From an uncultured Collinsella sp. (GTDB lineage Bacteria > Actinomycetota > Coriobacteriia > Coriobacteriales > Coriobacteriaceae): a stretch of 13,448 bases of DNA. The translations under genes and the position numbers were made by a program. Shown here piece by piece: positions 6,884 to 13,448 of this stretch (positions are counted from its first letter, which is position 1; each line of letters starts with the position of its first letter). The DNA is taken from contig CATYJU010000050.1 in NCBI GenBank assembly GCA_958407995.1, positions 1 to 13,448 on the forward strand, written 5' to 3'. The notes under the pieces were generated by a model. That model ran no database searches. It saw only the letters and a list, made by a program, of their open reading frames with translations, and had not been told where the DNA came from.

Positions 6884-6926
6884 TGGAGCCAGTGACAGGA
6901 ATCGAACCCGCAACCCACTGATTACA
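6884..6926 (-). other. 3' half of tRNA-Thr(TGT): element attachment site
   Basis: On the minus strand this reads TGTAATCAG (anticodon TGT and 3' anticodon stem), then a GGTTCGATTCC T-arm and CACTGGCTCCA (acceptor strand, discriminator T, encoded CCA). The matching 5' half (D arm and 5' acceptor strand, expected GCCAGTG) is absent on the right, where sequence becomes A+T-rich and unrelated. A 3' tRNA half next to an outward-reading tyrosine integrase is the classic remnant left when an element integrates in a tRNA gene. The amino-acid assignment rests on the TGTAA anticodon-loop sequence and is likely but not proven. Confidence 0.82.
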
Positions 6927-7008
6927 TCGGTATCCTTATCGTTTATTAACGTTCATCTGCGACTATGCCGACCGTGACCTCGAGTTTTTCTTTCATTTTC
7001 CGCCTATA

Positions 7009-7022
7009 GTCTCACTTGAGAC
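7009..7022. promoter_or_regulatory. Palindrome upstream of integrase
   Basis: GTCTCA-CT-TGAGAC is a perfect 6-bp inverted repeat 58 bp before the integrase start. It could be an operator or recombinase/accessory-factor site. Symmetry and position are the only evidence. Confidence 0.35.
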
Positions 7023-7039
7023 GTCTCCGAAACAGTCAA

Positions 7040-7070
7040 ATTGCACAGTCATTGCACACGTGATTGCACA
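7040..7070 (+). repeat. Three ATTGCACA direct repeats before integrase
   Basis: ATTGCACA occurs at 7040-7047, 7051-7058 and 7063-7070, spaced 11 and 12 bp, roughly one helical turn. They end just before the ribosome site of the integrase. Such short phased repeats near an attachment site fit arm-type binding sites for the integrase N-terminal domain, possibly also repressing its own expression. This is inferred from arrangement only. Confidence 0.55.
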
Positions 7071-7080
7071 CGGAGGAACA

Positions 7081-8289
7081 ATGGAAGAGAAATACGCTAC
7101 TTCATCTATATATAAGTACATGGACGATCGCTGGCGCGCGCAGTTCCCCTACTTCGAGGACGGCGTTTGGCATAAGAAAACTCAGCTTCTTGAACATCGA
7201 GGCCGCGATAAAGGGCGTAGCCATAAGCATCGAGACGCAGCCATGGTGGAAGCTGAGGTTGTTCGCGCCCGCCTAAATGCAGAAGCGGAAGCCGAAGCGA
7301 GTAGGCCGGCAGAATCGATTTCAGTTGCCGACCTAGTGTTTACTTATATAACAATGGAGTGCGCCGACATCGCGCGCTCCACTGCGACCGGCTATTCAGG
7401 CATGCTCCGCCGAAACATCGAACCATATATTGGCAGCATCCCCCTAGAGGACCTAACTGAAGAAGACGTCCAGGAATGGGTCAATGCAATGGCGAAGAAG
7501 CACGCAAGGTCAACTGCGTGCAATTCCCTAAGGCTGCTGCGGGGCTCATTGAAGTACGGGCTGAGGAAAAAGTTAGTTTCGGAAAATGTGGCTGCATGGG
7601 CAAAGGTTCCCAAGAACGAGGATGCCGACTACGGGCGACCGAATTCACTTACCGGCAGGGAAAGGGTCCGCGTCCTGAACACCCTCAACGCATCCATAGA
7701 TGTCCCGGCAATTCTGGCTGCGAAAATCTCCCTGTATACAGGGCTTCGTCGAGGTGAGCTTTGCGCCCTGAAGTGGAAAAGCGTCGACTTTTCCCATTCC
7801 TCGATTCGTGTAGAAGCCGCAATCGGGCATACCGACACTGAGTTTTACGTTAAAGGCCCCAAAAGTGCCAGTAGCAGGCGAACGATTCCGAATTGCCCGG
7901 AGGATCTCATGCACGACTTAGCCGCGCGCAAGCGAGACATGGAAGAAGAATGCATCAGACTCGGGATTGAGTTCAGCGAGGAAATGTTCGTGCTGGGCTT
8001 TCCAGACGGCTCGTTCCTTAAGCCTCCCAGGATCAACGGCGCCTGGCGCGCGCTCTCTAAGGCGCTGAACCTTCATGGAGTATTAAACAGGAACACGGTA
8101 ACCTTCCATGATCTAAGGCACAGCTTCGCAACATATGCTGTCGCCAACGGCGTAGACCCGAAAACACTCGCAAGCTTGATGGGCCACTCCAAAGCCTCCA
8201 TGACCCTAGATAGATACGCCAGCGCCGACCCGAAAGCAACCGCATCGGCGATGGACGCTCTCGGACGCCTTTACAAGAGCGCCTCATAG
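7081..8289 (+). CDS. int: Tyrosine recombinase / site-specific integrase
   Basis: A 402-aa protein that integrates and excises the element at the adjacent tRNA. An N-terminal arm-binding region (about 1-80) reads YKYMDDRWRAQFPYF. A SAM-like core-binding domain (about 90-175) reads VADLVFTYI...TATGYSGMLRRNIEPYIG. The catalytic domain follows with R223 (TGLRRGEL), K261 (GPKSASSRRTI), H343 and R346 (HDLRHSFAT), H369 (LMGHS) and the nucleophile Y379 (LDRYA). The full catalytic set is therefore present and the length is normal for the Tn916/phage-type family. The frame is open from a GTG at 7060, but the ATG at 7081 has a CGGAGGA ribosome site a few bases before it and is the better start. A terminator follows at once, so it is a single-gene unit, transcribed away from the attachment site. 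Confidence 0.95.
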   Translation: MEEKYATSSIYKYMDDRWRAQFPYFEDGVWHKKTQLLEHRGRDKGRSHKHRDAAMVEAEVVRARLNAEAEAEASRPAESISVADLVFTYITMECADIARSTATGYSGMLRRNIEPYIGSIPLEDLTEEDVQEWVNAMAKKHARSTACNSLRLLRGSLKYGLRKKLVSENVAAWAKVPKNEDADYGRPNSLTGRERVRVLNTLNASIDVPAILAAKISLYTGLRRGELCALKWKSVDFSHSSIRVEAAIGHTDTEFYVKGPKSASSRRTIPNCPEDLMHDLAARKRDMEEECIRLGIEFSEEMFVLGFPDGSFLKPPRINGAWRALSKALNLHGVLNRNTVTFHDLRHSFATYAVANGVDPKTLASLMGHSKASMTLDRYASADPKATASAMDALGRLYKSAS

Positions 8290-8317
8290 CTTCCAAAAAC
8301 TGAATTGGACCTAGCCG

Positions 8318-8346
8318 AAGGCCGCGATACCGCATCGCGGCCTTTT
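8318..8346 (+). terminator. Terminator of integrase gene
   Basis: A 10-bp perfect stem, AAGGCCGCGA / TCGCGGCCTT, with a 7-bp loop, leading into CCTTTTCC. It begins 29 bp after the integrase stop and isolates it from the excisionase-type gene. Confidence 0.85.
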
Positions 8347-8410
8347 CCATACCTTTCCAGAGTAAGTCATTTCAGTCTATCGGGTCCATATCGTCCGCCG
8401 TGACCGTAGT

Positions 8411-8451
8411 TTTGAGACCGCCTTCCAAGACAGTTCAGACTTGAACTCAAA
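8411..8451. promoter_or_regulatory. Nested inverted repeats before the HTH gene
   Basis: AGTTCA-GACT-TGAACT (8432-8447) sits inside a wider TTTGAG...CTCAAA pair (8411-8416 and 8446-8451), 30 bp before the small HTH gene. It could be an operator for autoregulation or an excisionase-binding site. No convincing -35/-10 pair could be fixed. Confidence 0.35.
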
Positions 8452-8480
8452 GAGACGACAGCAAACAGAAGGAGGTTGAA

Positions 8481-8693
8481 ATGGAAGCTGAGAACAAACG
8501 CATCACTCTTGATGCCTTTCGCACGATGCCGGATATCGTTGACCCGATGCCGGTCGCACGCCTGCTCGGCATCAGCGATCGCTCCGTTTATAGGCTCTGC
8601 CAGAACGGAACATTCAAAGCCGTGAAATGCGGAAAGCTGTGGCGCATCAATCGCGACAGCGTTCTTAGTTACATCGGAGTCAATTGCATGTAA
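8481..8693 (+). CDS. Excisionase-type helix-turn-helix protein
   Basis: A 70-aa protein that is one winged-HTH domain of the excisionase/HTH_17 (MerR-like) family: PMPVARLLGISDRSVYRLCQNGTFKAVKCGKLWRINRDSV (within residues 20-60). It should bind DNA near the attachment site to direct the integrase toward excision, or regulate element genes. The start ATG has an excellent GGAGG site 5 bp upstream. It lies about 190 bp after the integrase stop, beyond that gene's terminator, so it has its own promoter. It may be co-transcribed with the following unknown gene (39-bp gap). The family is clear; the excisionase role is inferred from location. Confidence 0.85.
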   Translation: MEAENKRITLDAFRTMPDIVDPMPVARLLGISDRSVYRLCQNGTFKAVKCGKLWRINRDSVLSYIGVNCM

Positions 8694-8731
8694 TCAGTGT
8701 CAAGTAAGACCAAGCTATGTAAGGAGTAACA

Positions 8732-9172
8732 ATGGTCGAACTCAATCAAACTGACGGCAGCATCAGGTGCGGCAACGTAACCTACTATGTCCCAAGCGGT
8801 TCCGAGCCCTTGCTCCAGGACGATTTCGTCGCTGCCCGTCCCGCAATTGTGCAACTCAAGTACCCCGTCAAGGGCATCCCGAGGAATTTCATCGTTTCCA
8901 AGGATGCTGTTAGCAACATCAGCGATTATCGTCCAAAAATCGTCGCGGAAATCATCAGGCGCTGGGGCGATATTCCCAAGGGCGAACTTGCACGAATTGT
9001 GCTCGGAGCAAACATGAGCCGCAACAAATACAGCGTCGGAGAGATTGACGAGATCTCAGAGCTAGTTGACTTCGACGCCCTCCAGATTAAAAACTCACTC
9101 TTCGCATACACGCCTTTGCCGGCTTCCGAGGCACCAAAAGGCTATCCGATTACGTTCACGGTAGATGAGTAG
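8732..9172 (+). CDS. Hypothetical protein of the mobile element
   Basis: A 146-aa soluble, fairly acidic protein with no signal peptide or membrane segment. It starts with MVELNQTDGSIRCGNVTYYVPSG and ends PITFTVDE. I do not recognise a family. Predicted beta strands at the N-terminus are followed by a more helical middle (PKIVAEIIRRWGDIPK) and an acidic helix (GEIDEISELVDFD). The ribosome site AAGGAG is 5 bp before the ATG, so the start is solid. It follows the HTH gene by 39 bp, and a strong terminator begins 7 bp after its stop. Its position between the recombination and mobilisation modules suggests a regulatory or accessory role, but nothing in the sequence proves it. Confidence 0.7.
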   Translation: MVELNQTDGSIRCGNVTYYVPSGSEPLLQDDFVAARPAIVQLKYPVKGIPRNFIVSKDAVSNISDYRPKIVAEIIRRWGDIPKGELARIVLGANMSRNKYSVGEIDEISELVDFDALQIKNSLFAYTPLPASEAPKGYPITFTVDE

Positions 9173-9178
9173 ACACCG

Positions 9179-9204
9179 CAGGGGGCCAAACGGCCCCCTG
9201 TTTT
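9179..9204 (+). terminator. Terminator hairpin just ahead of the mobC-like gene
   Basis: CAGGGGGCC-AAAC-GGCCCCCTG is a 9-bp, G+C-rich perfect stem with TTTT directly after it, a textbook rho-independent terminator. Its T-run ends 13 bp before the next start codon and 3 bp before that gene's GAGG ribosome site, so the mobilisation operon has no room for a promoter of its own between them. Confidence 0.85.
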
Positions 9205-9216
9205 ATGAGGATACCT

Positions 9217-9678
9217 ATGATCAAAACCAAAACTGTCAGCGTGAAGCTCGACTCAAGGCTCTTTACCGCCCTCAAAACACGGGCAGAGCTCAACGATTCC
9301 AACGTCAGCGACGAGATCCGCTCGCTCCTGCGCTCGGCGCTCGCCGCGGAGGGGCTCGACCTCTACGGCAACGAGGTCGCGGGCTTCATACGCGGCGTCG
9401 TCGACGCGCGGATGGACGTCGCCGCGCTCGACATCGAGCGCAAGCTCGACGCCACCGAGGACCGCATCGCCGCGGTCCTCTCGCGCCCCATGACCGCCGC
9501 CATCATGGCCGGCCTCATGTCGGCCGACGTCCTCAAGGCCTCCTACGCCTCGCTCGACGAGGTCCCCGTCGCGGACATCTGGAAGAACTACCTCGCGCAG
9601 GCCGGCGAGCTCAGCCGCGCTGGCCTCGGCAGGATCGACGAGGTGAAGCTCCACGCGCGGGAGCGTGCCGATGGCTAG
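9217..9678 (+). CDS. MobC-like relaxosome accessory protein
   Basis: A 153-aa protein. The N-terminus KTVSVKLDSRLFTALKTRAELNDSNVSDEIRSLLRSAL is a ribbon-helix-helix DNA-binding domain (a strand, then two helices), as in MobC/MbeC-type accessory proteins that open oriT for the relaxase. The rest is Ala-rich helix (ALDIERKLDATEDRIAAVL) likely to oligomerise or contact the relaxase. I chose the ATG at 9217, which has GAGG six bases upstream, over the in-frame ATG at 9205 that sits in the terminator's tail without a ribosome site. Its stop codon overlaps the relaxase start, so the two are translationally coupled. From here on G+C content jumps sharply compared with the genes to the left. Confidence 0.75.
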   Translation: MIKTKTVSVKLDSRLFTALKTRAELNDSNVSDEIRSLLRSALAAEGLDLYGNEVAGFIRGVVDARMDVAALDIERKLDATEDRIAAVLSRPMTAAIMAGLMSADVLKASYASLDEVPVADIWKNYLAQAGELSRAGLGRIDEVKLHARERADG

Positions 9679-11026
9679 CCCGCCCGTCATCGTCAACCAC
9701 TCCGTCGTCCGCGCGGGGGCGTCCGCGAGGGCGACCGCCGCGGGCCTGGCGGCATACGCCGGCACCCGCCGCGGCGTCGTCATCGAGGTCAGCGAGGCGG
9801 ACGGAAGGAGGCTCGGCGTGGACGGCCTGGCCGCCTACGCCGCGAACAGGACCGGCTCGACCGGCGGCCTCTGGGGCGCGGACGGCCCGGTCCCCGTGGC
9901 GGAGGCCAGGCGCGCCATCGCCCAAAACGGCGGCGCGGTGCTCACCACCGTCGTCACGGTCCCGAACGAAATGGCCCCCGGGGCCGGACTCGACCGCCTG
10001 GACGCCTGGCAGGCCCTGGTGCGCTCCGAGTGGCCGAGGCTCTTCTCCGAGATGACCGGCGTGCCCGAGAGCCGCGTGGGGTTCTACGCGGCGATGCACA
10101 TCAACGCCACGAGCCACCACGTCCACATCCTCACGGTCGACCGCGAGGGCGACTGGGACTCCCTGCTGCCAAAGGGGAAGATGGAGGCGGCCAGACTCGA
10201 GATCTCCTCGAAGGCCATGGCACCGCTGCTGCGGGAGGCCTACATCGAGCGCGACCTCGCGAGGGGGGCCGCGCTGGACGCCGTCGCCCGCATCGACCGG
10301 AGCCGCCTCGATATCGAGCTGCCGCCGGACGGAAGGATCGGGGCCGCCCACCTCAGGCGTTTCCACCCGGAGGCCTCCGCCGCGTTGAGGGAGGCCCTCG
10401 GCCGGGCGGCGTCCGACTCCCCCGCACTCGCCGGCGCACTGGAGCGCCACAGGAAAGCGGTCGAGAGGTGCGCCGGCCTCAAGTGCCTGACCGGGGAGGC
10501 GCGGGACGCCTACGTCCGCAAGGCGGCCGCCGACCTCGATCTCAGATGCGAGAACGCGGCTCTGCGCGTCCTGATACCCGACAGGGCGCCGGCTCGCGAG
10601 CAAACGCCGGCGCGACGCGCCGCACCCGGAACCGGCCCGGCGACGGAGAGGCGGCGGGAGGCCGGACTCGCCACCGAGGCCCGTTCCTGCATCCCGAAGG
10701 CACGCCTCGAGAGGATCGCGCGAAAGGTCTCACGCGGCCGGGACCTCGAGCCGACAGACCTCAGGGGGTGCCCCACGGCAGATCGGGCCCTCAGGCATGT
10801 GCCGTCGCCCGGTCCGGCCCTAGGGCGGGCGGCCGCGGTGGCAACCTTGGTCGCCAGGGAGGCCGCCCGGGACGCCGGCAGGCGGGACATGGGGGACGAG
10901 GCCGGCGAGAGGGCGCTGCGGCTCATCGCCGCGACCCTGAGGATCCTCGCCACCGGCGACGCCAGGCCGGCGAACGTCCCCGCAGTGAAGATAGCGAACA
11001 GGATAGAGAGGACAATCATGCGATGA
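9671..11026 (+). CDS. Relaxase (MobL/MobP-type)
   Basis: A 451-aa protein that should nick the element's oriT, stay bound to the 5' end and lead the strand through the conjugation channel. The key evidence is the HUH-type metal motif HINATSHHVH (H143, H149, H150, H152) within a strand-loop-strand, matching motif III of MOB-P relaxases. The N-terminal VIVNHSVVR...AAYAGTRRGV resembles the MobL pattern in which a tyrosine-containing Y-A-x-x-R-x-G-V segment precedes the nuclease core. That Tyr is a candidate nucleophile. The C-terminal half is Arg/Ala-rich with no clear second domain. An in-frame GTG at 9665 is also possible, but GGGAG sits 7 bp before the ATG at 9671. The gene overlaps the mobC-like stop, and its own stop overlaps the coupling-protein start (ATGA). 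Confidence 0.82.
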   Translation: MASPPVIVNHSVVRAGASARATAAGLAAYAGTRRGVVIEVSEADGRRLGVDGLAAYAANRTGSTGGLWGADGPVPVAEARRAIAQNGGAVLTTVVTVPNEMAPGAGLDRLDAWQALVRSEWPRLFSEMTGVPESRVGFYAAMHINATSHHVHILTVDREGDWDSLLPKGKMEAARLEISSKAMAPLLREAYIERDLARGAALDAVARIDRSRLDIELPPDGRIGAAHLRRFHPEASAALREALGRAASDSPALAGALERHRKAVERCAGLKCLTGEARDAYVRKAAADLDLRCENAALRVLIPDRAPAREQTPARRAAPGTGPATERRREAGLATEARSCIPKARLERIARKVSRGRDLEPTDLRGCPTADRALRHVPSPGPALGRAAAVATLVAREAARDAGRRDMGDEAGERALRLIAATLRILATGDARPANVPAVKIANRIERTIMR

Positions 11027-12981
11027 AACCGAAATCCTTCAACCGCGACATGAAAAGGGAGCTCATCAGCACGCTCGCGGGCCACGGCATCGCCGCCGCC
11101 ATCGCCTGCACCGCGACCGCCGGCGCCTGGGGCTACGCCAGGTGGTGGACCGCATCCCTCATCTCGGGCCTCTCCGCCCTGCTGCGGCTGCCCGCGGGCG
11201 ACCCGGGGCCCGAACCCGCCTGCGTCTTCCGCAGCCCCCTCGAGGCGGTCGCCGACGCGGCGGCGTCGGGCGAGATAGGAGAGATGCTCGCGGCCCTCGC
11301 CCTCGTCGCGGCCGCCGTCCTCGCGCTCGGGTTCGTTTCTTGGGGCCGCTCCTGGGCGAGCCTCCACGACGGGACGTTCGCCGGCGACCGCGCGCCCACG
11401 CGCACGCACGGGGACGCCTGGCTCGAGTCGAGGCCGTCCAGGGTCGCGAGGCGCTGCCCTCCCTGGGACGGGAAGGCCGCCGCGGAGGGTCTCGTGGCGG
11501 CCGGCTTCATCGGCGGCGGGATCGCGATGGTCCCCGTCGTCCACTGCCTCATAAGGGCGGGCAGCGGCGCGGGCAAGACGAGGAGGTCCCTCGCGATCAG
11601 CGTGGCCGCCGCGATCGACCGCAACGCCCACGGGGCCCCGACGTCCGTCATCGTCCACGACCCGAAGTCCGAGATCCGCGCATGGACCGAACCACTCGCC
11701 AGGAGGGCCGGGATGGAGGTCGTCGCCATCCGGCTCGACGAGCCCGTCAAGTCGGCAAGGTTCAATCCCCTCGACCGCGCCATCGCGGCGCTCGCGACCG
11801 AGGGCGTCGCCGGCGCCGTGGCCGAGCTCCGCGAGCTGTCGTCCGCCATCGTGCCCGACGCCTTCTCCTCGGGCCAGAGGTTCTTCACGGACGCCAGCCG
11901 CAACCTGCTGACCGGCCTCTGCCTGCTCGCGATAGCGGACGAGCGGATCCCCGACGGCGCGCGGAACCTCTCGACCGTGCTCGCGCTCCTGGAGCCCCGT
12001 GACGGAAAGAGCGCCGTGAAGTCGCTGGAGGAGCTCGCCGCGGACCTGCCGGCGGGAAACCCGGCGCGCCAGTTCCTCCTCGTCGCCTCGTCGAACGGCG
12101 GCGGAGGTGAGGCCCTCGTCTCCACCGCGCGCAACTACCTCATGTCCTTCTGCGACGACGACGTCAGCCGCATGCTCTGGGGCGGCGAGGTCGACCTCGC
12201 ATCGGTCGGGCGCAAGCCCACCATCCTCTACATCGCCAGCGCGACGGACCGCGGCGACCGCGGCGCGCTCGTCTCGTGCATCTTCTCGCAGGCGCTGTCG
12301 GCGCTGCGCGAGACCGCGCGCCTGTCAGGCGGCAGGCTGCCGGCTGAGACCCTGCTCGCTATCGACGAGGGGTCCGGGATCCCCAAGATCCCCCGCCTCC
12401 TCGGCGACCTCGCGGAGGTCCGCAGCATCGGCCTGCACGTCGTCTTCGTGCTCCAGAACACCCATCTGCTCGAGGCGCGGTGCGGCTACTCCAGGGCGGA
12501 GTCGGACGCGCTGCTGGCGCTGCTCGGCACCCAGGTCGTCCTCTCGGTGGAGTCCGTCGGCGAGGCGGAGGAGATCAGCAAGCGGCTCGGCGACTACAGC
12601 GTGAGGACGACCGGGCAGAGCTCGACCAAGGGGACGCAGAGCTCCTCGTCCGGCAAGTCGTTCTCCGTGGCGCGCCGCCCGCTGATCACCCCGTCGGAGC
12701 TCATGGCCTGGAGCGCGCGCGAGAACGGCGCGCTCGTGATCGACGCGGGGGGCCCGATGGCGCTCGCCAGCCGCGACATCACCGAGACGTTCCTGGGGCC
12801 GCTGCTGGGCCTGACGTCGCCGGGGGCCGAGGGCGCGCTGCTCGCGCGGGCGCTCGAGGGGGAGGTCCGGAACACCGTCCCGGCACCGGTCTGGCGCATC
12901 CCGGAGAAGCCGAAAAAGCCCAAGGGGTCGCCGTCCGGCGGCAGGAAGCGCAAGGTGTCCGCCGCGCCCGACGGGTTCTGA
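11023..12981 (+). CDS. VirD4/TraG-type coupling ATPase
   Basis: A 652-aa type IV coupling protein that recruits the relaxase-DNA complex to the secretion channel and powers transfer. Two N-terminal membrane segments lie at about 16-45 and 85-105. Walker A is RAGSGAGKTR (K185), followed by VHDPKSEI and FNPLD. Walker B is LLAIDEGSGIPKIPRL (D448, E449) and a sensor-like VLQNTHLLEA contains Q478. The tail (about 620-652) is very basic (KPKKPKGSPSGGRKRKV), perhaps contacting DNA. The start ATG overlaps the relaxase stop and shares the upstream GAGAGGA region. The frame is open 331 codons further upstream, but that part is only the relaxase read out of phase. Length and motif order are normal for the family. 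Confidence 0.93.
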   Translation: MKPKSFNRDMKRELISTLAGHGIAAAIACTATAGAWGYARWWTASLISGLSALLRLPAGDPGPEPACVFRSPLEAVADAAASGEIGEMLAALALVAAAVLALGFVSWGRSWASLHDGTFAGDRAPTRTHGDAWLESRPSRVARRCPPWDGKAAAEGLVAAGFIGGGIAMVPVVHCLIRAGSGAGKTRRSLAISVAAAIDRNAHGAPTSVIVHDPKSEIRAWTEPLARRAGMEVVAIRLDEPVKSARFNPLDRAIAALATEGVAGAVAELRELSSAIVPDAFSSGQRFFTDASRNLLTGLCLLAIADERIPDGARNLSTVLALLEPRDGKSAVKSLEELAADLPAGNPARQFLLVASSNGGGGEALVSTARNYLMSFCDDDVSRMLWGGEVDLASVGRKPTILYIASATDRGDRGALVSCIFSQALSALRETARLSGGRLPAETLLAIDEGSGIPKIPRLLGDLAEVRSIGLHVVFVLQNTHLLEARCGYSRAESDALLALLGTQVVLSVESVGEAEEISKRLGDYSVRTTGQSSTKGTQSSSSGKSFSVARRPLITPSELMAWSARENGALVIDAGGPMALASRDITETFLGPLLGLTSPGAEGALLARALEGEVRNTVPAPVWRIPEKPKKPKGSPSGGRKRKVSAAPDGF

Positions 12982-13007
12982 TGCGTCATACGGCCCTGCC
13001 TGCGAAA

Positions 13008-13055
13008 ACGGCCCGCCGTCATACGGCGCGCGAGGCGCGTATGACGGCGGGCCGT
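13008..13055. repeat. 18-bp perfect inverted repeat after coupling protein
   Basis: ACGGCCCGCCGTCATACG (13008-13025) is perfectly complementary to 13038-13055 across a 12-bp G+C-rich loop. There is no T-run on either side, so it is a poor simple terminator. A direct copy of CGTCATACGGC, part of the arm, stands at 12984-12994, overlapping the end of the coupling gene's downstream sequence. It may be a cruciform-forming transfer site, a regulatory site or a terminator with a non-canonical tail. Confidence 0.8.
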
Positions 13056-13064
13056 GACCGCCTT

Positions 13065-13149
13065 CCGGTTTAACCGGCCACGCTACCAGCGGAAACGAAC
13101 TCGGCACGCCGAGTTGCGCCGCAAAATCCCGGGCGCCCGTAGTGCGCCC
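13065..13149. repeat. Three smaller palindromes
   Basis: CCGGTT-T-AACCGG (13065-13077), AACTCGGC-AC-GCCGAGTT (13098-13115) and GGGCGC-7 bp-GCGCCC (13131-13149) follow the 18-bp repeat in quick succession. The last is followed by TTATCC and could act as a weak terminator for the mobilisation operon. The density of symmetry in about 150 bp is unusual for a spacer. Confidence 0.6.
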
Positions 13150-13157
13150 TTATCCTG

Positions 13158-13185
13158 CTTAATCGCTCCCACTTAATCGCTCCCA
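13158..13185 (+). repeat. Exact 14-bp tandem repeat
   Basis: CTTAATCGCTCCCA occurs twice head-to-tail with no gap. With only two copies it may be replication slippage or a pair of protein-binding sites (iteron-like). Confidence 0.8.
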
Positions 13186-13218
13186 TATATCCCTTGTTGT
13201 TAATCCTTGCTCAAGACA

Positions 13219-13413
13219 TTATCGCGGGTTGCGGTGCCCAGGATTCCATTTCGCCTTTATATACATACGAATAAGCCCCCTATTTGCATAGGCAAGCGCG
13301 GCGACTATAACGGCAGCCGCCATCAGTCCGAGAATAGCCCTTTTGTCCGGAAAAAGGGACGAGAGGAAAAGGCATATTGCGGAGAAAACTATAGCCTTGA
13401 TTATCAACTTCAT
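13219..13413 (-). CDS. Small two-helix membrane protein
   Basis: A 64-aa protein starting MKLIIKAIVFSAICLFLSSL, with a second hydrophobic stretch RAILGLMAAAVIVAALAYAN and a basic tail (MYIKAKWNPGHRNPR). Two transmembrane helices or a signal anchor plus one helix are expected. I chose the ATG at 13413 because GGGAGG lies 7 bp upstream; an in-frame ATG seven codons earlier (13434) lacks such a site. It is convergent with the mobilisation operon and less G+C-rich. The family is unknown. Small membrane proteins in such elements are sometimes entry-exclusion or mating accessory proteins, but there is no direct evidence here. Confidence 0.65.
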   Translation of the reverse strand: MKLIIKAIVFSAICLFLSSLFPDKRAILGLMAAAVIVAALAYANRGLIRMYIKAKWNPGHRNPR

Positions 13414-13448
13414 CCGAACACCTCCCACATTCATCCGTACATGTGCGG

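Larger units (their letters stand above)
6884..13448 (+). mobile_element. Integrative mobilisable/conjugative element, left part only
   Basis: The element begins at the tRNA-Thr 3' half and continues past the window. Modules in order are integrase, excisionase-type HTH, an unknown gene, then a MobC-like protein, relaxase and VirD4 coupling ATPase. All are on the plus strand, with a convergent small membrane protein at the end. No VirB4, VirB6 or pilus genes are visible, so it may be mobilisable only, or these may lie further right. The integration module is of moderate G+C and the mobilisation module very G+C-rich, which suggests a mosaic. The second attachment site and intact tRNA should be beyond 13448. 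Confidence 0.85.

Noticed and set aside
6884..6960. Complete tRNA gene
   Set aside because: Only the 3' half can be drawn; no 5' acceptor strand or D arm exists at the expected distance.
10030..11022. N-terminal extension of the coupling protein by 331 codons
   Set aside because: It is the relaxase gene in another phase and lacks family motifs; the ATG at 11023 gives a normal VirD4-type N-terminus.
9611..11658. Long minus-strand ORFs opposite relaxase and coupling genes
   Set aside because: Shadows of G+C-rich coding sequence with repetitive Arg/Gly/Ala composition and no recognisable motifs.

Overview
The window looks like chromosome plus mobile DNA from a high-GC, Gram-positive gut-type actinobacterium. 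A Coriobacteriia/Collinsella-like host is my best guess. It rests on base composition, a tRNA-Thr type 3' end, and the style of the mobilisation genes; no 16S or other marker gene is present. The window has two halves that meet at a tRNA fragment near 6884-6926.

Left half (1-6880). Three stretches (about 200-544, 4162-4382 and 6449-6790) contain a striking repeat. A 15-bp arm (TCTCAATCTGTAACA) alternates in orientation every 40 bp with 25-bp spacers, so each 55-bp unit is an inverted repeat. Units recur in the fixed order A-B-C with a 241-bp higher-order period. The three stretches are in phase with one another, and read best as one ancestral array split by two gene islands. Island 1 (about 555-4161) carries a broken NAD(P)-reductase/macro-domain remnant on the plus strand. 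It also carries a minus-strand pair: a DUF262/HNH GmrSD-like protein, then a frameshifted ADP-ribosylglycohydrolase 15 bp downstream. This has the look of a decaying defence or ADP-ribose-handling cassette. Island 2 (about 4383-6448) carries an MFS permease followed by a damaged small ORF.

Right half (6884 to beyond the end). This is the integrase-proximal end of an integrative mobilisable or conjugative element inserted in the 3' half of a tRNA-Thr(TGT) gene. The 3' half (minus strand) and its natural terminator remain at 6844-6926. The element's integrated copy should rebuild an intact tRNA at the far end, outside the window. In order it holds a tyrosine recombinase, an excisionase-type HTH protein, an unknown 146-aa protein and a terminator hairpin. 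There is then an abrupt rise in G+C where a three-gene mobilisation operon begins: a MobC-like accessory protein, a MobL/MobP-type relaxase with an HUH motif, and a VirD4-type coupling ATPase, with overlapping stop/start codons. After the coupling protein come a cluster of inverted repeats and a 14-bp tandem repeat, then a small convergent two-helix membrane protein. No mating-pore genes are visible, so mobilisable versus self-transmissible cannot be decided here.

The most unusual feature is the alternating-repeat array and its relation to the gene islands. The DUF262 plus ADP-ribosylglycohydrolase pair is the best candidate functional system.
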